A model generated the notes under the pieces. That model ran no database searches, had not been told where the DNA came from, and saw only the letters and a list, made by a program, of their open reading frames with translations. Both the position numbers and the translations under genes were made by a program. A stretch of 64,000 nucleotides of DNA from Bathymodiolus brooksi (Eukaryota; Mollusca; Bivalvia; Mytilida; Modiolidae): contig OY804582.1 in NCBI GenBank assembly GCA_963680875.1, forward strand, positions 48,068,646-48,132,645. The letters are read 5' to 3'. This document shows positions 35,611-47,094 of the stretch, one piece after another. Each line of letters begins with the position of its first letter. Positions within the stretch are counted from its first letter, which is position 1.

Positions 35611-37149
35611 TCTATAATCTATTTTCCATAAAAAAGAACAAAAAATATAACTAACATTAGAAACACCTTAAACTAAAAAAACATTTATTGGCATACTATC
35701 AATTCAACTGATACATGTACATATATCTAGGAGAATTACATGCACAGTATGTACTCAGAAAAATGGAAAATGATGTACCTGCTTAAGCTTTAAAAATGTG
35801 AAGCCATAGACAAATTAGCACTTGAAGTTGTTATGAAAGATGTCTTTTAAAAAAAATACTTTTTTATAACAACATGTATTTCTCCTGAAGAATATATCTT
35901 AACAATAAGTAAAAAAGCATCATACAAATTTAAAGTGAAATCTATCTCGATAGACTATAATTAGTATGTCTGAAAATTCAGTCCAAACGTGCTACATTTA
36001 AATATTTGTGTTATTATATCAAAAACCGTTGCAACATTGAAGCATCGGTTCGCTAGCCATTAACCCCATCGGTCAAAGCTATTATAGTAAATATATAACT
36101 TCATTAACCAATGTGATACCCTGTTATGTATAGTGAAGCGTAAGGTAGAATAAATAACAGGACCGAACGTTCTTTATACCGCTGCTCATCCAGTTATAGA
36201 CGAGGGTTAGCATTCAACTCACATGTGGAAAATACTTGCATGACCTCAACATTTCCCTAAGAGAAGACGCGTAGACCCATACAACTGTTATTGAAGTGCT
36301 CGTAGCAAGCCGTGAGATTGAGAGGTCATATGTATGAGTATTTTGGAGGTGTTACGTTTTGTCTCTGGTTCTATAATATTGTATCGAGTGCACATCGCCA
36401 TGAACGGGATTCAAACTTACAACTTTAGTTGTGATAAGCACTGATTGCACAGGGAGTTCTAGATCCAACTATCAGACGATCAGGACGGTCCCTATATAAC
36501 AGGACATCATTAATTACTGATTACACATCTTACGTATTGCAACAGTTCAATATAATCTGGAAAGGTGTAGTCAGAAGCCGTATATCGACGGAAGACAAAC
36601 TATGTAATGACTAAAACATAAAAGGCGAATATACAAATAATGATTCACAACACTACACTGAACATGAAAGATAGGCGCCACCACCTATAATAAAAATGGA
36701 AATTGGCTCGGATGCTCCCGTGAGGATAAGCAGTTCCTGCTGATCTAAAAAAAAATATTTCATGAACATGTGATGACTTTGAATCCACCAACACCCATAC
36801 AAGTAGGAAAAATAGGTTAATTTAGTAAGAAGTTATACGAACTGAGGAGATGGTACCCATTATAAATATAAAACATTTAGATCATGTTATAGTAAATTGA
36901 TATTTTCCTGCTTGAACTTATCTGTATTTATATGTTTGTTTGCTTATCATAATTGGAATAGACAATTTTTAATATAAATAAGAGTAATTTATCATCGAAA
37001 TTATAGATTGAACAATTATTATGAACTATGAATTTTATTCATACAAAGATATTTTATTAATGTCATTGGTGTTCACGCATCAATGCATTTTGCTTTATCT
37101 CTTCTTTTTATACCGTAAGGCCAACCAGTTCTTAAACAAATATTTTCAG
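35605..37149. other. Spacer upstream of the adhesion GPCR exon
   Basis: Holds a truncated SINE at about 36375-36498 (minus) and a short dispersed-repeat tail near 36700-36745 (GATAAGCAGTTCCTGCTGAT). No earlier transmembrane exon of the GPCR was found. Confidence 0.6.
36375..36498 (-). mobile_element. MetaSINE-type SINE, head portion only
   Basis: Matches the tRNA-like head and B-box region (GGGATTCAAACTTACAACTT on the + strand) but lacks the central block. Confidence 0.7.
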
Positions 37150-37284
37150 AGTTGGACTTAAAGCTGCGGCTATACTGTTGTCTCTGTTGGGAATTACATG
37201 GACACTTGGTTTCTTTAGTATAAATAACAGAGATACATTGATATTCACCTATCTGTTTACATCCGTTATCTCGTTACATACACG
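37150..37284 (+). CDS. Adhesion-class GPCR, TM6 and start of TM7
   Basis: The exon encodes VGLKAAAILLSLLGITWTLG, then FFSINNRDTLIFTYLFTSVI. The LLGITWxxGF pattern is the hallmark of TM6 in adhesion (family B2) GPCRs, and xxFTYLFTxxxSLxx is the start of TM7; latrophilins read similarly. The acceptor TATTTTCAG is good. The donor at ACACG|GTACAT leaves phase 2, which does not fit the next exon in phase 0. The protein would be a plasma-membrane receptor normally carrying a long extracellular region and GAIN domain; those exons are not in view. The subfamily cannot be assigned from two helices. Confidence 0.85.
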
Positions 37285-37627
37285 GTACATTAATTATCAC
37301 TTTTCAATTTAGTTGAAACATCTTTATTCATTAAAGAAACATACTACAATATAATACAAATATCGAAATTGCATAGTCTAGGATTCGGAAACAAACTAAT
37401 CATGGCTTGTGCACATCCATGTTATTGTTTGCTAAACGAAGTGTATCATCTACTCTAATATATTTGAATAAAACAGTATTCTAACATGTGATAAACTGAA
37501 ACAAAACCACCATACTCTCTGAATACACGTAGTTTCAAAACGCAATTTCGTGGCATGTTACAGGCACGTAAAAAAATGGCGAGGTTATTCTAGTTTTATG
37601 GGCCCAAACCTGTGAGTGTCATATTGT

Positions 37628-37862
37628 GTTGATTAAGTGTACTGCCACTTTCAACGATAATGTCTGGACTTTTGGTATTGGTGAAGGAAATCTGAATATC
37701 CATAAAAAAACATTAACCAGTCACAAGTCACTGACAAACTTACAATCACTTAAAGTCGTATTGAGCACATCTCATCATGAGCGAGATTTGAATCAAAACT
37801 ATAGTGGTAATAAAGGAGTTGTTGCAGGTAAAATCAACACTGTACAATCACGACCACAGCGA
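37628..37862 (-). mobile_element. MetaSINE-type SINE, strongly diverged
   Basis: Retains TACTGCCACTTTCAACGATA (3' end) and AGTCACAAGTCACTGACAAA, with a degenerate head. It lies in the intron between the two GPCR transmembrane exons. Confidence 0.7.
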
Positions 37863-38088
37863 TTTTCCAAATACTATGCAATCAAGGCCATGACAACCCA
37901 TGTTTGTTGTTGCACATGTTTAACAATGAATTAACAAGTAAATACAAGATCTCCAATTATCATGTACATGCATGAAACACAATCAAACCAAAAAAAAAAC
38001 AAAGGCAAGAATATGGGTTCAGCAAACGTTTACTCCAAAAATAGAGATTAGGGGCCAGGTTGAAGAGTTGAACAATGTCTCGTCAGTG

Positions 38089-38300
38089 TAAATGAACGTT
38101 AGAGAAAAACCAAAAGGGAAATCAAAAATGGACAATCCAGAAACATGGGCAATGTTGGGCACACAAGACACAGTGGAAATACAGACAAAACAAAAATCAC
38201 AAAGCACAAAATTAAAAGGATGCACTACACGGACCCCACTTAAAACAAAAAGTAGAGGGATGAACCCAGGTGTTCCTGACGAATAAGTAGTTTCTGCTTC
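38089..38300 (+). repeat. Dispersed repeat family 1
   Basis: Carries AACGTTAGAGAAAAACC, ATGGACAATCCAGAAACATG and ATAAGTAGTTTCTGCTTCC, aligning with 60190-60400. Confidence 0.7.
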
Positions 38301-38372
38301 CTATAAAGACACCAAGATATTCTACGACTTTTTAATATATGCTTTTTAATTGTGTACTATTTTCTTTCACAG

Positions 38373-38414
38373 GGAGTGATTTTCTTTTTTTTCCATTGTC
38401 TACTGAACAAAGAT
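38373..38414 (+). CDS. Adhesion-class GPCR, TM7 end
   Basis: The exon encodes GVIFFFFHCLLNKD, matching the GVFIFIFHCLLNKEVR end of TM7 in adhesion GPCRs. The acceptor TTTCTTTCACAG and donor GAT|GTAAGT are good. This frame requires phase 0 at the acceptor, whereas the preceding exon ends in phase 2. Either a micro-exon is missed, the upstream donor differs from the one I chose, or the copy is damaged. Confidence 0.8.
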
Positions 38415-38507
38415 GTAAGTACCAATAATATGGAACATGATATATCATAATAAACTAGTTTGTCAGGGATTATTTGTAAATTGAAAATCTGCAAATCGTT
38501 CACGAAC

Positions 38508-38600
38508 AATAACAAAGACAAAAGTATGAAGATACCTAGGGTAATCAGACGCCGTAAATCGCAGACGGATAGAAGGATGAGCGAATAAGAAAACGTAATA
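38508..38600 (+). repeat. Dispersed repeat family 2, fragment
   Basis: GGGTAATCAGACGCCGTAAA followed by TCGCAGACGGATAGAAGGAT matches the start of the copies at 44436, 61600 and 62615. Confidence 0.5.
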
Positions 38601-39069
38601 ATCGTTCGTCCGGTTTGTCTGAATAACGTCAAGCGTTCGCCGCAGAATGGAACAATATTTAACATATGACAATCAATACCTTGATCAATGCAATGTCCCA
38701 AAAATGCCAGGCCGTAAATTAACGCTGATGGAGGACATATATGATATTAGCAGTTGAAACCTTTCGTAAACAGTGATTGTGCGACTCGGAGCAAATGATC
38801 ACATGTGGTCAGTTTAGACACGATAACTTTTTATAAATCTTTATGATCTTGTTTGTGAATGAATTAATGTTGTTAGAAACAACGCAATAACGCAATTATC
38901 ATTTTAATTTATTATCATTTTGCTTAATTCAATTTGAAATCGAATATGCATTTTGTTTTGGCGGTGGGTTGCTGTTCAGTATAATAAGCATTATAATAGT
39001 ATGCTATGCAATATTTCTGTCGGTAGGAAGTTGTAAAAACGTGTGCATAATGTTGCTCAATATTTGTTC

Positions 39070-39330
39070 AATACGCGTTAGAGAATACCGAAGGGGCAAT
39101 CACAAATGGACAATAGGGTACACAAGACGAAGTAAAACAAAACAAAAACACAACGCAATAGGTGTTGGAAACCAATATACGTAAATAATCACAAATAACG
39201 TAAATAAGACATGAGCCCTCCCACAAACAACTGGAGGTAAAGACGAATCGAACATCGTTTTTTATGCGGAAATCGTAATCGTAACACGAAACTCAGAACG
39301 TAAAGACACATAATGTATGAGCCACGGTTC
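39070..39330 (+). repeat. Dispersed repeat family 1, diverged
   Basis: GCGTTAGAGAATACCGAAGG, ATCACAAATGGACAATAGGG and GGTACACAAGACGAAG match the family; the right part is degenerate. Confidence 0.6.
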
Positions 39331-39339
39331 AAAAGATAT

Positions 39340-40747
39340 AATATAACAAGACAAATATGCAAATGCAGAGCATTTCTTTATATTTAAATGTAGGTAAAGA
39401 ATGCATTTGAGCGACGCTCCCAAAGACGAAGTATGATCAAATTGTTGACAGAATCGTTAGGAAATGACTCAAGAACAAGAAAATCATCAACGCTAACAGC
39501 TTTGACCAGCAGATCGTCGGTTTATGTCGCCTTCTTTTTCTGTCATTTACTTATTAATGTCATACATTTTCATGATTGTTACATGTTGAAGGGCTATTTC
39601 CTTTGAACATCAATGTCATCTTAAATATATATACAACCACGTCGATTTGGAAGGTCCAGGAAGACATTGTCGCTTGTATCACATCGATAGGACGATCTGT
39701 GATGATATTGAAATTATTATTCCTTACATAATTGTTTACTATATGAAAGTAATATGACAGTGTGGACGAGGGAGACAACCTGTTGGACAACCCAAACATA
39801 TATAATGTAGAGGGAGACAATACATTGTCGCTCGGTCTACAGCCTCTGACAACTGGAAGTGCGCTGGAAATCCGTTTGTTTTTTAACCCTGTTCATTCAT
39901 TGTGATTTCCATACCGGAAAATATGTTGTCGTCTTCTGCAAAACAAAACATTCAAGTTATACACATCTTAGAGTAGCTTCGGTATAATAAAACATTTGTT
40001 GCCTTCATATGGGGTTGATCATCAAGTTGTTTTCCCTTCGTTTAAAGCAGCCGCTCTCGAGTTGACAACCTTCCATGTTCACCTGATATGACGGCAATAA
40101 TGGTATAATGTATGTCGAGAACTAACGTTATTTTTTATCGCTATCGTCCTAATGCATTTGATGTCACACAGACCGATAATTTTCAGCATCAGCGTTGGTC
40201 TGTTGATTCTGAAGATATCCTCCCTGTGAAATCAAAATTAATATCAAAATTACCTATACAGCTGAATAAATGTTCACATCGCGTTAAATGTTATCAATCA
40301 ATAGTAAATCAGTCGAAACGAACATTTAAATTATTGTAGAATTAATATTCTGGAGAAGCTTGATGTTATTTGTCATCTTGACATTTACAGAAATGCTTAT
40401 TCCAACAGTTGCTTTACAGAACATATGCTATTACTTGCTCTCATGTACGATAACAGACGATGCAATTAAAAATGCAAGCAGCTATTAGAAATATTTCTTT
40501 ATCTGAGTTTGACTTTGAACAACAGGTGACGTATCTGAAATTAAAAAAAAATAATTCTGAACCCAACAGATGTTTGGCATGTCCAAGATGGATCCTTTTT
40601 GAGGCGTTCAATAAAACTGTGGTTAGTGGACTCTAAGACTAACAAACCAGCTCCTTAAATGTTTTGTATTTCTTGATGTGTCTATTTGTCACAAGCTGTC
40701 TTGTTTGCTTATATGAAAATACATTAATTGAGTTATATTGTGCTTAG
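39340..40747. other. GPCR intron, no exon recognised
   Basis: No further GPCR exon is recognised between the TM7 exon and the tail exon. Ends in the acceptor TTGTGCTTAG. Confidence 0.55.
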
Positions 40748-40960
40748 ATTAACAGTATCTTAAGCGAAGAATTTGCTTCTGGAAAGAAGAAATACAAAAA
40801 CAGTGACAATGATATAGATAGGATTCACCGAGACCACATGACTGACATTAACGACAAACAATACCATCACAATCTTCACCGGTCATTCAGCGATGGAATT
40901 CCAAGATGGCAGAATGTCAACAAAGAATTTCAGTTTTACAAGAAAATGTTAATATTTTAG
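40748..40960 (+). CDS. Adhesion-class GPCR, cytoplasmic tail, first frame
   Basis: After the acceptor, a phase-0 frame reads INSILSEEFASGKKKYKNSD and continues polar and charged (HRSFSDGIPRWQN) to a TAG at 40958-40960. The composition is that of a GPCR C-terminal tail, with dibasic and Ser-rich patches, and phase 0 fits the TM7 exon donor. A second protein-like frame overlaps it and runs on for another 300 bases, so this stop may not be the true end. Confidence 0.6.
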   Translation: MNSILSEEFASGKKKYKNSDNDIDRIHRDHMTDINDKQYHHNLHRSFSDGIPRWQNVNKEFQFYKKMLIF

Positions 40961-41268
40961 GCGGACACCGATTTCATACTGGTAAGAAATTCAAAGAAAC
41001 CAACGGACGAATATCATCTGATGGAAAAGAACGATTAGAATCTACTACGGACACACACATAAATGATTTCCGGATGGAAGATTTGTATAGTAAACCGACC
41101 AGAAGACGGATATCGTCGTCAGACGAGAAAGAGGCTATACATAAAGATAATCGTGTACGATTTGAAGAAAAGGGCGATATCAAACGAACACAGGAGAAAA
41201 TTGAAGACCAATTAAAGGGTGAACTTAGGAAAGAATTGATTGAACGAAATTCTTCTTATCAGACATAG
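40852..41268 (+). CDS. Probable continuation of the GPCR tail in another frame
   Basis: This frame is open from 40852 to a TAG at 41266-41268 and reads RISSDGKERLESTTDTHIND, then KPTRRRISSSDEKEA and a charged, probably helical end (EKIEDQLKGELRKELIERN). The frames relate as if one base were lost, or two gained, between about 40890 and 40955. A polyadenylation signal (AATAAA at 41548-41553) follows 280 bp later, as expected of a 3' untranslated region. It could be a sequencing or assembly indel, a real inactivating mutation, or an unrelated open frame. Confidence 0.5.
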   Translation, partial: RQTIPSQSSPVIQRWNSKMAECQQRISVLQENVNILGGHRFHTGKKFKETNGRISSDGKERLESTTDTHINDFRMEDLYSKPTRRRISSSDEKEAIHKDNRVRFEEKGDIKRTQEKIEDQLKGELRKELIERNSSYQT

Positions 41269-41547
41269 TGAAATGTCTACAGTATACAACCTTGTGTAAA
41301 TGAAACATGTATTTCTTAACTCCTCAAAATATTTTTTTTTTTCACCTGACTTCAATTTATAGGCTCTATTTTGTCATTTAAAGGAAATTTATGGAATGTA
41401 TTTACTATGTATGAACTATGAAATGATGGCTACATACCGGTACATTTAATATCTAACCACGCAGTAGAATATTGTGCAATTTTAAAATCATTTTATTCAT
41501 TTACCGCTTAGACAATACTACTATGAAACTGTTTTGGTGCAATGATA

Positions 41548-41553
41548 AATAAA
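41548..41553 (+). promoter_or_regulatory. Candidate polyadenylation signal of the GPCR gene
   Basis: AATAAA in the sequence GATAAATAAATG, 280 bp downstream of the stop at 41268. Confidence 0.45.
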
Positions 41554-43180
41554 TGTATATATTGTATAAATAACAATGCTGTGTTTGTCTATTGTTTAGT
41601 AAGAAAGGATGTGGATGTAAATGAGCATGAGAGACTAACTATCCAACTTTACACAAATTAAAATAAGAGAATAGCGATTGTATTGATTTCTTAGTTCTTA
41701 ATGTTGCGTGCAAAATGGATGGATACGCAAAAATATAATAAAATAATAATAAATAAGAAAAGCAGTGTAAATGTCCACATCATCAGAATATAATACAATA
41801 AACATTTAATACAACGACAATGTTAATGGTAAAACGAATAAAAAATAAAGTCGGTTGAAAGTAGATTTATTATGTTGCAACCTTGAATATTTATCTTCAA
41901 TCCAATTAAAATGGTATAATATATGAGTGTGAAAATTATATGATAAATACATACCACATCAAGTGAACGCCAACATTGGACATTAAAATGTAAATTTTTA
42001 TAAAATTTTGTATATTCATCCTGTGATAATTTAATTTTCTTTATCAGTACACCATAATGTTCTCCTTGTACCTGATTTATGTTAATTAAACGATAAGAAA
42101 CGATAACGGCATAGCGCGGACGTGGAAGAAACACAATTGAACACGACTCTTGTTCTTATCTATTTTTAGTAAAAGTTGAAAGCTGTTTTGACTTTTTTAT
42201 ATTGCAGGAGAAAGACCATTTTCGTGCATTTTCAAAAAATTAACCAAGAATCAATCGTATTTGCGATCCCTGCGAAACAGACCAGGAAATGCTGGTATTG
42301 ATTGTAATAGCACCAATTTTTTTTCGAATACCTATACACCATAAGATGAACTCCAACGTGGTCATCTGTGTAAGTTGTCGTATAACTTAAACATTACTGA
42401 AAACACATAAAACCACTATTCATTTTAGAAAAACAGAAACATGGTAAAACAATTAAGAAACGCCACATAATGTCAGGAAACGCGTCGTGCGCACTATATT
42501 TGTATAAATAAATATCATTAAGACTAAGGTTCTTCTCTCCAGGTTTACAGAATATGTCACAAAGAAATTGTTTAATTTTGCTTGTTCTGGTGTTTATGGG
42601 TTCAGACATGTACTTGTTTTACTCCCTCAGGCATAAGTGACCATAGTCGATTTTGGCTTTCCTATTTATGGCTTTTGGTTTTCTTGCTCCCAAACATTTA
42701 AATTATTTGGCTGTCTAATCTTTTGACTGAGCGTACCTGATGATGGTTAATCCAGAAACACGTCGATTTTACTTTATAGTCTTATGCAATGTTTCATTGG
42801 TTGATTAATAGACGATTGTTTAACGTCAAGTAAATCTAATTAACGTCCGATGACACCTAGCAACATCCAGCATGAGTGTTATGTCAGAGGTCATGTGCAC
42901 AACCGACCAATCAACAACCGGCTTTTCAATTCTGGTATTGAAATATGGACAAAACGTAGTTTCAATATTTATTCGATTTGTCTTGTTTTAAATGTCGTTT
43001 ACTCCATAAAAGATTTGTAGACAAACTAATATTTGTACATGTGGATTTTCATCTGTTCAAGTTGAAACTATGTAATATGGATTGATTTTGCGATAGAAAT
43101 TACTATAACGGACGTCGCTTTGTTTTATATTAAGCAGTTTACTTGCTCGCAAAACTTTTTAAATTATTTGTCTTTCCATC
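41554..43180. other. Intergenic AT-rich DNA
   Basis: No gene is recognised. Fragments of a short dispersed motif (CAGAAACACGTCG near 42765, AACGCGTCGTGCGCACTATA near 42479) recur here and at 43215 and 44700. Confidence 0.55.
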
Positions 43181-43184
43181 CTTT

Positions 43185-43255
43185 CGATTTTGAGCGTACC
43201 TGATGAAAGTTATTCCAGAAACGCGTTGTGCGCACTAAATTTGATATCTACGTTT
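43185..43255 (+). repeat. Dispersed short repeat
   Basis: TTTTGAGCGTACCTGATGAA and CCAGAAACGCGTTGTGCGCA recur, inverted, at about 44695-44780 (TAGTGCGCACCAGGCGTTTC and onward) and partly at 42725-42770. From memory such motifs are common in mussel genomes. Confidence 0.6.
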
Positions 43256-43639
43256 TATTATATTAAACAGTTACTCTTGTTACAAACCCGATTATAAGTC
43301 ATGCAATCAAGTTTAAATATCCGAAAAAGATGCACTTATTTACACTCTTTCCATAGCGCGAGTTGTGTATTTTATTTATCCCCCTCAACTAGTTTAGAAC
43401 TCATGTCGGATTGGTTGTACCCCACATCGTACGTGATATGCTCTACTATTTCGTTTCTCTGGGCAAACCCCATACAACGGATTATGAATATTATATGTAT
43501 ATCACTGTAACGTCTACAACACAATTGGTTGAGACCATTACACACATCTCTCATGACGTATCAATCATGCATACATACCTTGTCTTTGTTTAGAAAACAT
43601 CACTGGCAGATGACAAAATGCGCCCCCGTCACATGACAT

Positions 43640-43995
43640 AAACCAATAAGGAAGCAAAATCACAATCCTCATTCATGACTTATCACCGGATTTATAACAA
43701 GAATAACGCGATGGGTGCCACATGGTGAGCAGGAACTGTTTACCTTTCCGGGGCACCTGAGTTCACCCCGGATTTCAGTTGGGTTTGTCTTCTGTCCTTT
43801 TTGTTAACCATTGTGTTGTCTGTCCTTTGATTTACGGCTTCTGATTATCCCTTGTTATCTTCAATTTTTTCTTATTTGTGAATCTGCATGTCTTTGCTCT
43901 TTTCTTTTAATGATTGCATTAACTGTCCTTCGATGTACGGTTTCTGAATACTCTTTTGGTATCTTCAAACTTTCTTCTAAATACATTTGCCCTTG
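43640..43995 (-). repeat. Dispersed repeat family 2
   Basis: Contains CATTCATGACTTATCACCGG, GAACTGTTTACCTTTCCGGG and GATTTACGGCTTCTGATTAT. Copies recur at 44436 (+), 49815 (-), 50385 (-), 51520 (-), 61600 (+), 62275 (+) and 62615 (+). No coding capacity is seen. Confidence 0.7.
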
Positions 43996-44435
43996 ACGAG
44001 TTGCCATAATATGTCATTTAAGTCATATTTTGTGTGAAGATGCTTATGCATAATAACATATCTCATATTTTTACGTATTTACTTTCATTCTTGAGTCTCT
44101 TGCATATAATAAACTATTACCCTTTTAGTTTTTCTTTGTGTGAATTGATAACTTAAAAATACCTTTTATAGGAAGGTAAAACCGGTATTATTGTTCATTT
44201 TTCATTCATATTTTCATTATGGTACATTTATCAATTTCTGCATAATGATGCTGTATAGAAAAAGTGCATAGACTAGAAGTCAATACCTACACTCAATTGT
44301 AGATTATGGGGCGTTTTGTTGGATCCTTACAAAAACAAACTAATGAAAATGAAGTGTATGTTTTGATTTGTGATTCCATTGAGAAATAATGACATTTTCT
44401 TTTTTACAAAGAATAAATAATTTTAAGACCATACC

Positions 44436-44670
44436 TTTTCACTTTTAGGCCTACCATTAGAAAAGTTTGAATATATTAAAAGGGTCAAAGGTCGTAAATC
44501 GAAAAAGGACAGAAAATACAATGACCGAAAGGACGACAGAGCAAGCCATGATCTATAAAACATTCCACAGAAAAAAACCAGATTGAGCAACGCGAACCCC
44601 ACTAATACTGGTGATGAACTCAGGTGCTCAAGCTGGTTAAGTAGTGCCTGATCCATTAGTAATAGAGTGA
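44436..44670 (+). repeat. Dispersed repeat family 2
   Basis: GGTCGTAAATCGAAAAAGGA, CGCGAACCCCACTAATACTG and GATGAACTCAGGTGCTCAAG align inverted with 43700-43990. Confidence 0.7.
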
Positions 44671-44784
44671 ACTTGAAGATGATAATAATGAAAACGTAGA
44701 TATCAAATTTAGTGCGCACCAGGCGTTTCTGGAATAGTCGTCATCAGATACGTTAATATCGAAAGATTGGAAAGTCAAATAATT

Positions 44785-45335
44785 TAAAGTTTTGGTAGCA
44801 ATAAAAGCAAAGGGCTTAAACGAGATAGCCAAAACCAACTAAGGCCACCTATGTCCGTGGGAGTAGAATAAGTAATCTTTTGAACCCATAAACACCAGAA
44901 CAAGTAAAACTAAACAAAAATCTTCATGACATTGTCTGTCGACCTGGTGCCCAAGTGTTCCACAACACTGTTCAGACACTTCATTATTCCGACATCCCAT
45001 TGATCCGACACACATTCAACCTTGAAATGGCAGAAACAGATTGAGTTATTTCCCTTAATATCAAACGAGAAACAACAATACATGTATTTCATTTATATTC
45101 GGGACGATAACAACATCATAGCGACCGAATTCAGAGGATCTGTGTGGTTATATAAGCTAGCAATATTAGAACGCCAATTGAAAAGGGTTATTAATTGGTT
45201 GATGGGGTAAAATAATATCTGAAATTTAGAAACTACTCGATACGTTACTTTCAGCATGGCGGCAGTATAGCATTTCTTTCAACGAAACGCATATGAAATA
45301 AGAATTGCAGAATTTGAAAAAGAACAAATTATATT
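44785..45335. other. Intergenic DNA, nothing recognised
   Basis: Short open frames only; no repeats seen apart from low-complexity stretches. Confidence 0.5.
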
Positions 45336-45338
45336 ATA

Positions 45339-45477
45339 AGTTCTAAGCTCCCTAGTTACCGACTATGATTATTTAGACGGTCAGTAAATCGTTGAAGGAT
45401 GAGCGTTATAGCGCGAACCCTTCAACTATTTACTTACCGTCCAAATAATCATAGTTGGTCACGAGAGCTTAGAACAT
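45339..45477. mobile_element. Short foldback element (~140 bp)
   Basis: GTTCTAAGCTCCCTAGTTAC onward (arm about 60 bp) faces an inverted arm ending in GAGAGCTTAGAAC. The shared core ACTATGATTATTT is exact. Nearly the whole sequence is the hairpin, as in the smallest MITEs. Confidence 0.8.
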
Positions 45478-45479
45478 TT

Positions 45480-46865
45480 TTGCACGATGTTGCTGATCTA
45501 TAGCTTGAAACAGTAACTAAGTTTTTGCCACGAACTATGTTTGACAAATTTCTTGGAAGTTCTAAGGCTAAAGACGTAATGGTCACTAGACAAAATTAAG
45601 CACCGCCCAATGACCTTCTGTAATTTTCCGTCTGCATCGTTTCGTACCTGCACACCTTCTATCGTTATTCTTAGGAATGGAATTTTCCACTGGCCAGTAA
45701 AGCGTATTAATCTTATTCTCTAGATTTCCATATATAGCTCTGCCTTCTATAAATATATTTAAGAATGATTTTATCCAATCATAGGTCGTCAAATAAATGC
45801 AACATCGTACAATTAATGTGATACTACTACCTTCGGAATAAATAAATGGTTTACACGTTCTATGTGAATAAACATTACTTTAATTTATTTAACAACAACA
45901 ATAATAGTACGTGTAATGTATGTTCGGCTCTGCTAGGAAGTCTTAAAAGCTGGGATTATTATGTCACATTGAAACTATCGTGAACTTATTTTTCTAATGC
46001 AGATCGGTATAGCAAATCTATTGTGTTGGTAAAATGGCAGAATAAACATTAACTACCTTGTCTGATATTGTATAATTTGTTGATTATTCCCCCATTTTGT
46101 TTTCTGTAAGAATAGTTTACCAAACAGGAGTAATAACCTCGTTAGCATAATAAACAATCCATTGTGTCTCTAATTCATTCAGATTTGGAACAGAACCAAA
46201 AAGGGACTAACAAATAACATACCTGATTGAATCGAATCAGTCATTAGGATTTCTATAGACCTGTAGGCAATTCTGAATTTCCATTTAATTAAAAGCTATC
46301 GACACGTGAAATAGTGCTAATTCGCTTTTTGATATGTTGCATGAGCATTTCAAATTATGTAGCTTAAAGTACAAACACTTAATGTACGCTATCAGTCCTG
46401 AAAAGTTTGATGTGGCGCTTTGGGGACAGATGGATCGGTGAAGCGGTGATGCGGTACTCGGGCGGTAGCCATATCTAACAGGTGTACATGTCCTTCAAGC
46501 ACCATATCCATTTTTCCTGATCGTTCTAATATAACTACATAAGTCCCGATTATAAGAAAACCAGAAATCATATAGCGGTTAGGTGGGTCGTCTCGACTCG
46601 TTTAACAGGTGCAACTGTCCTCTATTGCGCCATACCTGATCTTTCAGACCGATAACATACAATATATATTTGAATATCATGTAACAGTGAAGTGGTGACA
46701 CTCAATAATTACATATTATAAATTTGCTCAGGGTAACGTCTAAGTATTTTTTCTGAAAATGGGTTTGAACGGAAGTGTGTGTTATCAATACATACATTTG
46801 AAGGTGTGCTTAAGTTCTTTTCATGAAGTCATTTTCCCATTTATATAACACTCAATAATTAATAT
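45480..46865. other. Intergenic DNA with a weak repeat
   Basis: No gene recognised. Two partly alike segments (GAAGCGGTGATGCGGTACTC near 46440 and AGCGGTTAGGTGGGTCGTC near 46576, each followed by AACAGGTG) may be an old duplication. Confidence 0.45.
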
Positions 46866-46869
46866 GTAT

Positions 46870-47008
46870 ATAATAATGTGGTCTTGTCCAGGTAATATGC
46901 CAAAATATTACCCAGGTCTGAGAGACATATTACCCGACCGAAGGGTAATAGGTCTCTCAGACCTGGTAATATTTTGGCATATTACCTGGACAAGACCACA
47001 ATAATATC
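46870..47008. mobile_element. Near-perfect palindrome (~135 bp) with partial extra copy
   Basis: TGGTCTTGTCCAGGTAATAT, then GCCAAAATATTACC and GGTCTGAGAGAC, reads inward from 46880 and is matched by its inverse ending near 47000. Mismatches are few and lie near the centre. An additional outward fragment (TGTCCAGGTAATATGCCAAA) follows at 47033-47090. Confidence 0.88.
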
Positions 47009-47094
47009 ATTATTATACTGAGTGTCTAATTGTCCAGGTAATATGCCAAAATATTACCCAGGTAATATGCCCAAATATTACAGTACCAAATATC

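Noticed and set aside
40441..40530. Possible extra GPCR exon ending AACAACAG|GTGACG
   Set aside because: No convincing acceptor precedes it and the short peptide matches nothing in the receptor family.
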